IMG/VR virus record: IMGVR_UViG_3300038618_000047
Span: 1-31,754 of that record
Reading direction: 5' to 3' (one strand)
Source of the DNA: a virus
DNA: 31,754 bases
The notes beneath the pieces are model-generated. The model saw only the letters and a list, made by a program, of their open reading frames with translations. It was not told where the DNA came from and ran no database searches. The position numbers and the translations under genes are program-made. Within the stretch, counting starts at the first letter, position 1. Each line of letters opens with the position of its first letter. Below, piece by piece: positions 14,578 to 21,968 of the stretch.

Positions 14578-16113
14578 ATGAAGAATAAAATGAAAATAAA
14601 TGCTGTTGCGATAAACTTACATGATCATAATACCTATGATGGTGTATACCACAATCAAAGAGAAAGACACACACGTTTTAAACATAACTTACCTTATAAA
14701 ACAGAAGCTTATGATCATCAATCAGATATATTAAATCCTGGTGATTATACTTTAAATGATCAGTTTTTAAGTGAATATCTTAAAAAGCCAGAGGAGGGTG
14801 TTTTAGCATTTACATATACTTATGGTGGTATAAGAAAATCAAAAGAAGAATTATTTAATACTATATTCAAAGGTCACGATGAGATTTTAGACTATGAAGT
14901 TAAATCATTATGGCAAAATCATTATAAAGACGGTATCTATTATATTGATCATCATCAATCACATGCTGCTTATGCATTTTTAAATTCAGGTTATCAACAA
15001 AGTGATGTACTTGCAATAGATGGTATTGGTTCAAGATATAGATGTTTATTTTTTGATAGAGACGGTAAAGCAACTGATCTATCATCTAAACTGCCTATCG
15101 GGTGGTTATGGAATCATATGTCTAATCTTACAGGTTTCGGAACATTAGGTGCAAGTAAACTTATGGGTAAAGTTGGTTATGGTAAACATAGTGATTATTA
15201 TTACAATGTATTATCAACAATATTAGAAGGACCTATTTTAGAAAGAAAATATCCAGAATGGAAACAAATAGAAATCACCAAACACGGTATAAATGATTTA
15301 GCATATACACTACAAGAAATTACTATGGAAAGAATTAAAGAACATGTTTATCCTTTAAAAACTTCAGATAACTTATGTCTTTCTGGTGGTGTTGCATATA
15401 ACGGTTATTGTAATGAAATGTTTACCGAAAAATGGGATAATGTATTTGTTCCACCTGCAATAGGTGATGAAGGCCAAGCTATTGGTGCTTATCAACATGC
15501 CGATTATACAATAAATAATAATGTACATAAGTCTAACGTTTATGCTGGTAAATCATATGATTACTATAAAGGTGCTGAAAAGTTAACTTCATACAAAGAA
15601 GTTGCTCAGGCAATTGCTGATGGTAAAATAGTAGGTTGGTTTCAAGGTAAATCAGAAAGTGGTAATAGAGCATTAGGTAATAGAAGTATATTGGCTGATG
15701 TAAGAAATCCAGATATTAAAGATATTATTAACAGTACTATTAAAATGAGAGAAGACTTTAGACCATTTGCACCAGCAGTTTTAGAAGAACATTATAAACA
15801 ATATTTTGAAACTAATCAACCTAGTCCTTATATGTCAAGAATATGTAAAGTTAAACCAGAAATGAAAGAAGTAATACCTGGTGTTACTCACGTTGATGGT
15901 ACAGCTAGAATACAAACAGTTAACAAAAACGACAACAGTAAATTCTATAAACTTATAAGAGAATTTGGAGAAATTACTGGTGTACCTATGTTGCTTAATA
16001 CAAGTTTTAATTGTCAAGAACCAATAGTAGAAACACCAGAAAATGCATTAAGAACTTTTAAAAAAACTGCACTAGATATATTAGTCATTAACGATTATAT
16101 TTACAGAAAATGA
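14578..16113 (+). CDS. NodU/CmcH-family O-carbamoyltransferase
   Basis: This 511-aa protein's N-terminal Kae1/ASKHA-like domain contains IDHHQSHAAYAF near residue 124 (metal-binding histidines), and LAIDGIGSR follows. LCLSGGVAYNG and FVPPAIGDEGQAIGA are the nucleotide-binding parts. The YrdC-like C-terminal region has GWFQGKSESGNRALGNRSIL near residue 353 and FRPFAPAV near 394. It uses carbamoyl phosphate and ATP to carbamoylate a hydroxyl, typically on a sugar. Similar genes occur in marine T4-like phages. A second in-frame ATG at residue 5 is an alternative start. Its TGA overlaps the next ATG. Confidence 0.93.
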   Translation: MKNKMKINAVAINLHDHNTYDGVYHNQRERHTRFKHNLPYKTEAYDHQSDILNPGDYTLNDQFLSEYLKKPEEGVLAFTYTYGGIRKSKEELFNTIFKGHDEILDYEVKSLWQNHYKDGIYYIDHHQSHAAYAFLNSGYQQSDVLAIDGIGSRYRCLFFDRDGKATDLSSKLPIGWLWNHMSNLTGFGTLGASKLMGKVGYGKHSDYYYNVLSTILEGPILERKYPEWKQIEITKHGINDLAYTLQEITMERIKEHVYPLKTSDNLCLSGGVAYNGYCNEMFTEKWDNVFVPPAIGDEGQAIGAYQHADYTINNNVHKSNVYAGKSYDYYKGAEKLTSYKEVAQAIADGKIVGWFQGKSESGNRALGNRSILADVRNPDIKDIINSTIKMREDFRPFAPAVLEEHYKQYFETNQPSPYMSRICKVKPEMKEVIPGVTHVDGTARIQTVNKNDNSKFYKLIREFGEITGVPMLLNTSFNCQEPIVETPENALRTFKKTALDILVINDYIYRK

Positions 16114-16733
16114 TAGATTTAAATTTATTAAAAAATTTGATGGAAGAAATTAGAGAGAATGACGACCTATTAGATTCGTTAAGTCCTAATCAATTCAATA
16201 CTAAATTAAAACTTATAAAACATATTAATAAAATAGTACCATTAGAAAAAGAAGATGATATAGCTATCTTTGGTTGTTGGTATGGTAGTATATTGATACC
16301 TGCTTTTTATGATAAAGTTAAAAGAATTACAGCAATAGATTTAGATCCACAAGTTATTAGTAGAAACAAATATAGAATATATCCTGGATATAAACAACTT
16401 GATTTTGTATCTAAAGATTGTTTTGAATGGGCTGAAGATTCTAACAGAATTAAAAAAACAAAATTAATCATTAATACTTCTTGTGAACATATGAAACCAA
16501 TGAAAGAGTTAAAGATATTAAGTAAAATAAATTCTTATTTTGCATTTACTTCAAATAATATGTATGACATTGAAGGACATACAAACTGTGTAGACACAAT
16601 AGAAGATTTTAAAGCACAATTACCAGAAACGGCAACCGTTCTTGCTGAAGAAAAGGTAACAGACTATAGAGGAACAAGATTCTTATTAGTTGGAGAATTA
16701 AAAACAGATAACCCAGCGTACCACAAGGAGTGA
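16110..16733 (+). CDS. Class I SAM-dependent methyltransferase-like protein
   Basis: In this 207-aa protein a helical N-terminus leads to DDIAIFGCWYGSILIPAF (about 49-66), a variant of the SAM-binding glycine loop (GCWYGS instead of GxGxG). ITAIDLDPQVISR provides the acidic ribose-binding residue, and LIINTSCEHM the fourth strand. The family and substrate are uncertain. It could methylate the sugar product of the cassette. It is coupled to the carbamoyltransferase by an ATGA overlap. Confidence 0.68.
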   Translation: MIDLNLLKNLMEEIRENDDLLDSLSPNQFNTKLKLIKHINKIVPLEKEDDIAIFGCWYGSILIPAFYDKVKRITAIDLDPQVISRNKYRIYPGYKQLDFVSKDCFEWAEDSNRIKKTKLIINTSCEHMKPMKELKILSKINSYFAFTSNNMYDIEGHTNCVDTIEDFKAQLPETATVLAEEKVTDYRGTRFLLVGELKTDNPAYHKE

Positions 16734-16734
16734 A

Positions 16735-17619
16735 ATGAAAAGAGTAATATTCAGTTTATTCATAGATATACCTAAAGAAGAATTAGATATATTTGATAAA
16801 CATATAAAAAAAGAAGGAGCCATACCTACAAACTACAATACTAAAAATGAGTTTCAAAAAAACTATAAACAGTTAGTAGAAAATAAAGTTAACTATGCTA
16901 AATCAATAGGTATAGATTTTGTAATGGTAGAAAATGATACAAAGTGTGGTTCTTTAAATACTAGTTATATTAATTATTATAAATGGATGAGAGAATTTTA
17001 TCCAGAAATTACAAGTTATAATATAGTTAATTTTTTCAAAATACATTTACTATATGAGTTTAGTAAAGAGTATGATGAGGTGTTATATCTAGACTTTGAT
17101 GTAGTTACCAATACTACTGAAAACTTTTTTGAAGTGTGGGACTTATCAAAAGGTGTATGCGTTTTAAATAATAACGAGAGAGTATCTCCTATTCAAAAGA
17201 TAACTGATAAAACACAAACTATAAGAAGTCCTAATGCAAAATTCTATAATGCTCAGGCTATGTTAATAGAAAAAGGATTAAGTCCTGAAAATGATGTTAT
17301 CAATACAGGTATAGTAGGTATTAGTAAAAAACATTTAGATCAATTAGAATATTTTAAAGATTTTAAAGAAACAATACAATTAATGAAAAGTCTTATAGGA
17401 GAAACAGATATATTTCCTAAAAAGATTGCTGATTTTTTTGGTTATGATAATGAAACAATATTTGCTGTTAAATTAAAAGAACATAAAGTACCGGTACAAT
17501 GGTTAGATCAAAAATGGCATTATTTCTTTGATACACAAATGTTTATACCTTCAACTGCAAACTTCATACATGCCATTAACAAAAGGTTTGATATAGTTTG
17601 GAGAAACATTAATGCTTAG
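16735..17619 (+). CDS. GT-A glycosyltransferase (GT8-like)
   Basis: In this 294-aa protein a DxD motif sits in EVLYLDFDVVTN near residue 119, after a helix that carries YYKWMREFYPEI. NTGIVGISKKHLDQL lies downstream, as in nucleotide-sugar transferases that build surface glycans. An AAGGAG site lies 4 nt before the ATG, one of the few clear ribosome sites in the cassette, suggesting independent re-initiation here. It overlaps the next gene by 8 nt. Confidence 0.72.
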   Translation: MKRVIFSLFIDIPKEELDIFDKHIKKEGAIPTNYNTKNEFQKNYKQLVENKVNYAKSIGIDFVMVENDTKCGSLNTSYINYYKWMREFYPEITSYNIVNFFKIHLLYEFSKEYDEVLYLDFDVVTNTTENFFEVWDLSKGVCVLNNNERVSPIQKITDKTQTIRSPNAKFYNAQAMLIEKGLSPENDVINTGIVGISKKHLDQLEYFKDFKETIQLMKSLIGETDIFPKKIADFFGYDNETIFAVKLKEHKVPVQWLDQKWHYFFDTQMFIPSTANFIHAINKRFDIVWRNINA

Positions 17620-18400
17620 AATATGTACTGTATATTATAAAGGTAGTTACACACCAGAATATGTTGGTAACTTTTATAAAGCTTTAAGAAAGAATAGTAC
17701 CATACCTTTTATATCAGTATGTATAAGTGATGATCCTAATGTTGAAGCTGACATTGTACTACCATATAATCATCATAGTGATATTAAAAAACACTGGCAT
17801 AAATTAAAATTCTTTAGTCCTTTATTTGGTGGCCAACAACCAGGTGATGATATAATAATAATGGATATAGATCAAGTTGTCGTAGGTAATGTAGACGATC
17901 TTATAGGTTTTCCTGTTGGAGATAATGAGTTAGTATCTTATGGTGTTTGGTGGAATAATGATACTAAAAAAATTAAAGATTCTAAAAAATTACGTGATCA
18001 TAATATTCTACCGTTAAACGGAGGCTTTTACAAGTTTAAATCAGGACAATTAAAGCATGTATGGGACGATTTTGCACTCAACCCACCTTATTGGCAACTA
18101 CACTATTATAATATAGGTAAAGTACATTTTAAGTATTATGGAGAACAAAATTATGTTGACTGGAAAATATTTGAAAAAGAAAGTAAGTTAACTTTAACAC
18201 CACCAGAGTGGTTAGGTAAATACACTGAAAATAAAGAAGATATGATAAAATTAAACATATTATATTCAAAAACGTTTGATACTGATTATATGTTAATAGA
18301 TGAACCAGATGAAAAGTTAAAGATTTTTCACTATACAGGTGTAGGTAGAACTGTACATGAAAACAATACTAACGCTTTGTATAAATATTGGAAACAATAG
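17612..18400 (+). CDS. GT-A glycosyltransferase
   Basis: In this 262-aa protein the N-terminal strand LRICTVYYKGSYTPEYVGNF is typical of the nucleotide-sugar-binding half. IIIMDIDQVVVGNVDDL near residue 84 has the DxD metal site. LPLNGGFYKFKSGQL resembles the acceptor-side loop of GT8-like enzymes. It shares this general plan with the flanking proteins at 16735 and 19339 but is not a close copy. Donor and acceptor are unknown. Confidence 0.74.
   Translation: MLRICTVYYKGSYTPEYVGNFYKALRKNSTIPFISVCISDDPNVEADIVLPYNHHSDIKKHWHKLKFFSPLFGGQQPGDDIIIMDIDQVVVGNVDDLIGFPVGDNELVSYGVWWNNDTKKIKDSKKLRDHNILPLNGGFYKFKSGQLKHVWDDFALNPPYWQLHYYNIGKVHFKYYGEQNYVDWKIFEKESKLTLTPPEWLGKYTENKEDMIKLNILYSKTFDTDYMLIDEPDEKLKIFHYTGVGRTVHENNTNALYKYWKQ
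18380..18387 (+). promoter_or_regulatory. Candidate late promoter for the nitroreductase gene
   Basis: TATAAATA lies inside the end of the preceding gene. The predicted start is near 18393, giving a 29-nt leader that contains AAGGAG before the ATG at 18422. Confidence 0.45.
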
Positions 18401-18421
18401 CCAATACCAATAAGGAGTAAA

Positions 18422-19324
18422 ATGGATAGAAAAGATAGATTAAAAGCAATGATGTCTGATGTTCGTAGTGAACAAATGACACAAATGAGAAAAAGTTTAT
18501 ATGAAATAGATAATGAAAAAGATATTATATTAGACGCTCAAAAATGTCAAAGAAACTGGAACTATGATAAAAAAATTGAATACGAATATATGGACTATTT
18601 TCTATGGTTAGCTAAAGAAGCTCCCTCAAAACAACATGAGGGTTACTATGATGTTTATTATACAACAGATAGAAAAGTTATTCAAGAATGTAGCAACTAT
18701 ACATGGGGTTGTACTCACGACAGAGAGCCACCTTCAACTTGGCAAAATTCACAACAAAACGCAAGTGCTTATATATTATTTGTTGCTAAAGAACCTATAA
18801 CTCAAATGAATTGTAACGCTGATGGTACGTTAAAATCTAATAAAACACCAGCACGTTGGGAAAATTCTTACGTTAGTATTGGTATAGCTTTAGGTATAAT
18901 ATTAAGAGCTGCTAATGCTTTAGGATTTGTAACTGGTTGTAACAAAAGTCATGGTGATATGTCAGGCGATGAATTTTGGCATAAAAAATTAGGAATACTT
19001 GACGATGTAAAAGCAGGAACTAAAAAGATTGCTTATGGTATTGGTATTGGATTTCCAAATGAAGGAAGACCTAGATGGGAATCAGATCAAACAATGTTGG
19101 CTTTAGGAGCTGCTAACGGTAGTGACCTAACTACAGATCATACTTTAGAAAAACATCCTAGAACAGGTCAACCAACTAGAAAAATTAAACTAGTTGATAT
19201 TACTGAACATAAAGGTAAAATTATGAAAGACCCTTATGGTAATGAACATCTTATACCTGATAATGCTGATATTAAAATAAATCAGCCTAGAGAAAGAGGA
19301 ATAAAAGTTATAGAGATTAAGTAG
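18422..19324 (+). CDS. Nitroreductase-fold (FMN) protein
   Basis: In this 300-aa protein QKCQRNWNYDK (about 40-50), the LWLAKEAPSKQHEGYYDVYY segment, SIGIALGIILRAANALGFVTG and YGIGIGFPNEGRPRW match the nitroreductase/FMN oxidoreductase layout seen in marine phage genomes. The expected N-terminal arginine cluster for FMN phosphate is represented by QRNW. It may act in redox steps of the cassette or in thiol/nitrogen metabolism; its true substrate is unknown. AAGGAG lies 4 nt before the ATG. Confidence 0.72.
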   Translation: MDRKDRLKAMMSDVRSEQMTQMRKSLYEIDNEKDIILDAQKCQRNWNYDKKIEYEYMDYFLWLAKEAPSKQHEGYYDVYYTTDRKVIQECSNYTWGCTHDREPPSTWQNSQQNASAYILFVAKEPITQMNCNADGTLKSNKTPARWENSYVSIGIALGIILRAANALGFVTGCNKSHGDMSGDEFWHKKLGILDDVKAGTKKIAYGIGIGFPNEGRPRWESDQTMLALGAANGSDLTTDHTLEKHPRTGQPTRKIKLVDITEHKGKIMKDPYGNEHLIPDNADIKINQPRERGIKVIEIK

Positions 19325-19338
19325 GTTTAAATTATATT

Positions 19339-19926
19339 ATGAAAAGAATAATAGCTTGTAGGTTTGGTAACAAATTTACTCAATGGCATGTTGATAATTT
19401 AAAGTATATGATAGATTTCCACTCTGGAATATCTTATGATAGTTTTGAAGTTATTGAAAATGACATTTATGGTAATTGGTATAACAAGTTTCAAATGTAT
19501 GATAAATTTAGAGACGGAGAAAATCTATACTTTGATTTAGATGTTATTATATGGAAAGAATTACCAGATTTATTCAGAAAAGATTTTACTATATTAAATG
19601 ATCTATGGTGGAGAGAAGAAGCTCATACACCACTAAACTCAACTATAGTTTCTTGGACAGGTGATGTATCTCATATATGGGATAAATTTAAAGAAGACGA
19701 AGATGTTTACCTAGAAAAATATGATAAAGGTAGTGATGAATTTTACTATAGAGAAATAGATTATAAAAACTATGATAAAGTTTGTCCTTCTATTAAAAAC
19801 TATATTTATGAAATACCACCAAAAGAATTTAGTATTTGTACTCTAGGTCAAATGAACCACCTATTAGAACCAGGTTGGCAAGGTTGGTGGTCAAATTTTA
19901 TTCTGCCTCACTATAAAGATCAATAG
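19339..19926 (+). CDS. Short GT-A glycosyltransferase-like protein
   Basis: In this 195-aa protein NLYFDLDVIIWKEL near residue 65 has the DxD motif. WNKFQMYD-like residues precede it (NWYNKFQMYDKF), and FTILNDLWW plus LNSTIVSWTGD follow, as in small GT8/GT-A proteins of phages. It is shorter than typical family members, so it may be a minimal enzyme. It ends convergent with the gene behind it, overlapping by 29 nt. Confidence 0.68.
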   Translation: MKRIIACRFGNKFTQWHVDNLKYMIDFHSGISYDSFEVIENDIYGNWYNKFQMYDKFRDGENLYFDLDVIIWKELPDLFRKDFTILNDLWWREEAHTPLNSTIVSWTGDVSHIWDKFKEDEDVYLEKYDKGSDEFYYREIDYKNYDKVCPSIKNYIYEIPPKEFSICTLGQMNHLLEPGWQGWWSNFILPHYKDQ

Positions 19927-20434
19927 CACCTTTAAGTAATTCTATTCTAGTCTTACTTTTTCTTAATGCTTTTTTACCGTCAAGATTTTTAGAATCTTTT
20001 ATCTTATCTACTTCAAATAAAGCAATTTTCAAAGCAAACATTTCATCCTCACTTGCTTCTTTATCGTTAAAAATATAATCAAGTATTCTACTTGGAGAAG
20101 TATCGTCTGTTTGTACAAGACCTTCTCTTTTAGCAATTGAAATTGCAAATTCTTCAAATTCTTTTCTTTCTTTAGTTACTTTATTATACGTAGCTTCATG
20201 TATATCATCTAACGTAGTAAATTTCATTAATGCTTGACAATTAGGATTCTCTAAATCGTATTCAATGTGATGTGAAGAAAGACTATCTCCATTTTCATTA
20301 GTTAAAACTTCTATCCATGTTCTTTCATTGTTTGTAAAGTGAGCTCCTGCAAAATGATTTTTTAGTAATTCTTCACCAAATCCTATTTCTTTATGTTCTA
20401 CACTAGCTACATTTATTTTCATATCAGTTGACAT
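19898..20434 (-). CDS. Unknown protein, 178 aa
   Basis: I do not recognise this protein. It is charged and probably alpha-helical in its C-terminal half (RKEFEEFAISIAKREGL, ALKIALFEVDKIKDS). The N-terminal half has beta-type segments (RTWIEVLTNENGD). It has no signal peptide, Cys motif or membrane segment. AAGGAG lies about 8 nt before its ATG, which sits 11 nt inside the upstream epimerase gene. It overlaps the convergent transferase gene by 29 nt, which is unusually long for this window. Confidence 0.72.
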   Translation of the reverse strand: MSTDMKINVASVEHKEIGFGEELLKNHFAGAHFTNNERTWIEVLTNENGDSLSSHHIEYDLENPNCQALMKFTTLDDIHEATYNKVTKERKEFEEFAISIAKREGLVQTDDTSPSRILDYIFNDKEASEDEMFALKIALFEVDKIKDSKNLDGKKALRKSKTRIELLKGAIDLYSEAE

Positions 20435-21155
20435 TTTTATACTCCTTTATATAATCGTAAAGGTCAATTGTAGTTGACCAGTTTAATTTGTTTAATACTT
20501 TGTTGTCTGCTTTATTATCTTCTCTCTCAAACTCGTTCCCAATTCTTTTTTCAGCGTCAATTCCGAAGTAAGTTAATAACTCTATTAAGTTATAAGACTC
20601 TCCTCTACCAACATCACATATTCCTTTAAAATCTGATTGTATTAATGTATCAATGGCCATGATTAAATCATTTATATGAATAAAGTCTCTTGTATGATTT
20701 GTATGTATAAAAGGAACATCGTCTCTTAATATTCTTGGTATTAACATATGCTCTCTTGCACCAGGTCCGTATACAGTTGTAAATCTCATACCTACACTAT
20801 TCTTTGGTGCTATACTCTCTAAAGACTTCTTACTCATTGCATATGGATTTCTCCAAGGATCTACAGCCGTTGATGAACTAGCATATAGTATTCTTGTGTT
20901 TGGAAAATAATCAAATAGTCTTTGGCCTGCAATTACATTTTCTTTCCAGTATTCTGTAGGTCTATCTAAACTATCTCTAACACCTGATAGACCAGCCAAG
21001 TGTATGACTAAATCTACATCGTATTTAAGGTCACAATTTAATAAATCGTTACCTGTTAGTTTGTCTATTGGGATTACTTTGTGATTGTTTTTTTCTAGAT
21101 GTTTATAAAGGTGTTTACCTATAAATCCTTCACTGCCTGTTAATAATATATTCAT
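20424..21155 (-). CDS. NAD-dependent nucleotide-sugar epimerase/dehydratase
   Basis: This 243-aa short SDR has GSEGFIG at 7-13 (NAD Rossmann loop), HLAGLSG near 52, an SSS segment (93-95) and the catalytic Y105-x3-K109 (YAMSK). VGMRFTTVYGPG and TRDFIHINDL are the usual extended-SDR downstream motifs. It is shorter than the usual 310-330 aa, mostly in the substrate-binding C-terminus. It probably interconverts NDP-sugars for the transferases on the opposite strand. TATAAATA ends 5 nt before its ATG, with no ribosome site between. Confidence 0.86.
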   Translation of the reverse strand: MNILLTGSEGFIGKHLYKHLEKNNHKVIPIDKLTGNDLLNCDLKYDVDLVIHLAGLSGVRDSLDRPTEYWKENVIAGQRLFDYFPNTRILYASSSTAVDPWRNPYAMSKKSLESIAPKNSVGMRFTTVYGPGAREHMLIPRILRDDVPFIHTNHTRDFIHINDLIMAIDTLIQSDFKGICDVGRGESYNLIELLTYFGIDAEKRIGNEFEREDNKADNKVLNKLNWSTTIDLYDYIKEYKNVN

Positions 21156-21160
21156 AATCT

Positions 21161-21168
21161 TATTTATA
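21161..21168 (-). promoter_or_regulatory. Late promoter octamer for the epimerase, possibly leaderless
   Basis: TATAAATA on the minus strand is followed by exactly 5 nt and the ATG at 21155, the same spacing as before the gene at 5285. Confidence 0.55.
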
Positions 21169-21189
21169 TCACCGTTAAGTGACTAGTTT

Positions 21190-21726
21190 TTAAACGCCAG
21201 CGCCGTGTACTGTTTTTAATGTAGTACCTGAACTATCTTTAATTAATAGTGTAGATAATGATTTCAATTCAGTTGAACTAATTGCGTCATTAGCCATCAT
21301 ACTTTCACTAACTAAATCAGTTGATCCAGTTGTTATAATTTCTCCTGTTGCACTTGGAAAAGTAATTGATTGTCCGTTCAATGTACCACTAACTGTTAAG
21401 TTAGTAATCGTCACGTTAGTTGGAAAAGCTAACGTCACTGTATCTGGACTTGAAACTGTAGCAGTTATTTGATTACTTGTACCTAAAAAAGATATAGTAT
21501 TACCTGGAGCAATCAACTGAACTGTTGAACTTGCGTCTCTTATGTAGTGTCCTTCTCCAGTACCTATTTGAGAAGATAACTCAACTACTGCACCAACAAC
21601 AGAGGTTGCTGAAATACCAGCGGGTGCTAATAAAGCTGCGTCACCAAAATCATTAGCCGCTAAATCGTTAAATTGCGTTCTAAATGTTTCTAGTGTATCA
21701 GTAGTTGATATATTTTTTACAGCCAT
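21190..21726 (-). CDS. Small virion fibre-like protein
   Basis: In this 178-aa protein MAVKNISTTDTLETFRTQFNDLA is typical of N-termini of short phage fibre proteins. The middle is low in charge and beta-rich (ITNLTVSGTLNGQSITFPS). The C-terminus LLIKDSSGTTLKTVHG nearly repeats the end of the YadA-like fibre gene at 29535-30803 (LLIKDSSGSTLKTIYG). It is probably a structural protein near the baseplate or distal fibre. AAGGAT lies upstream, and the ATG overlaps the previous stop (TAATG). Confidence 0.7.
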   Translation of the reverse strand: MAVKNISTTDTLETFRTQFNDLAANDFGDAALLAPAGISATSVVGAVVELSSQIGTGEGHYIRDASSTVQLIAPGNTISFLGTSNQITATVSSPDTVTLAFPTNVTITNLTVSGTLNGQSITFPSATGEIITTGSTDLVSESMMANDAISSTELKSLSTLLIKDSSGTTLKTVHGAGV

Positions 21727-21968
21727 TATTTTTTATCCTTTATCAATTTTTTTATTTCAAATAATTCTTTCTTTAAAGTATTTATCTCTTTACAAAGACC
21801 TCTTACCATATCACTATTATTTTCTCTAGTCTTAACTCTTTTCATATAGTTGTTATAGTCTGCTCTGTTAGTATTAATTATAGCACTAGTGTTTACGTCT
21901 CTTACTAAACTTTCAAATCCTTCAACTTTTAATGTTTTAACTGCCATATTTTTATACTGCCAATGCAA
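21726..21968 (-). CDS. Small coiled-coil virion-associated protein
   Basis: In this 80-aa protein DVNTSAIINTNRADYNNYMKR and a C-terminal coiled coil (LCKEINTLKKELFEIKKLI) resemble a small protein found among structural genes of marine T4-like phages. The start is uncertain. The ATG at 21968 has AGAGG 6 nt upstream but overlaps the large gene before it by 17 nt. The ATG at 21947 (MAVKTLKVEG) has no good ribosome site but gives a start like its neighbour's MAVKNIS. Confidence 0.65.
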   Translation of the reverse strand: MHWQYKNMAVKTLKVEGFESLVRDVNTSAIINTNRADYNNYMKRVKTRENNSDMVRGLCKEINTLKKELFEIKKLIKDKK

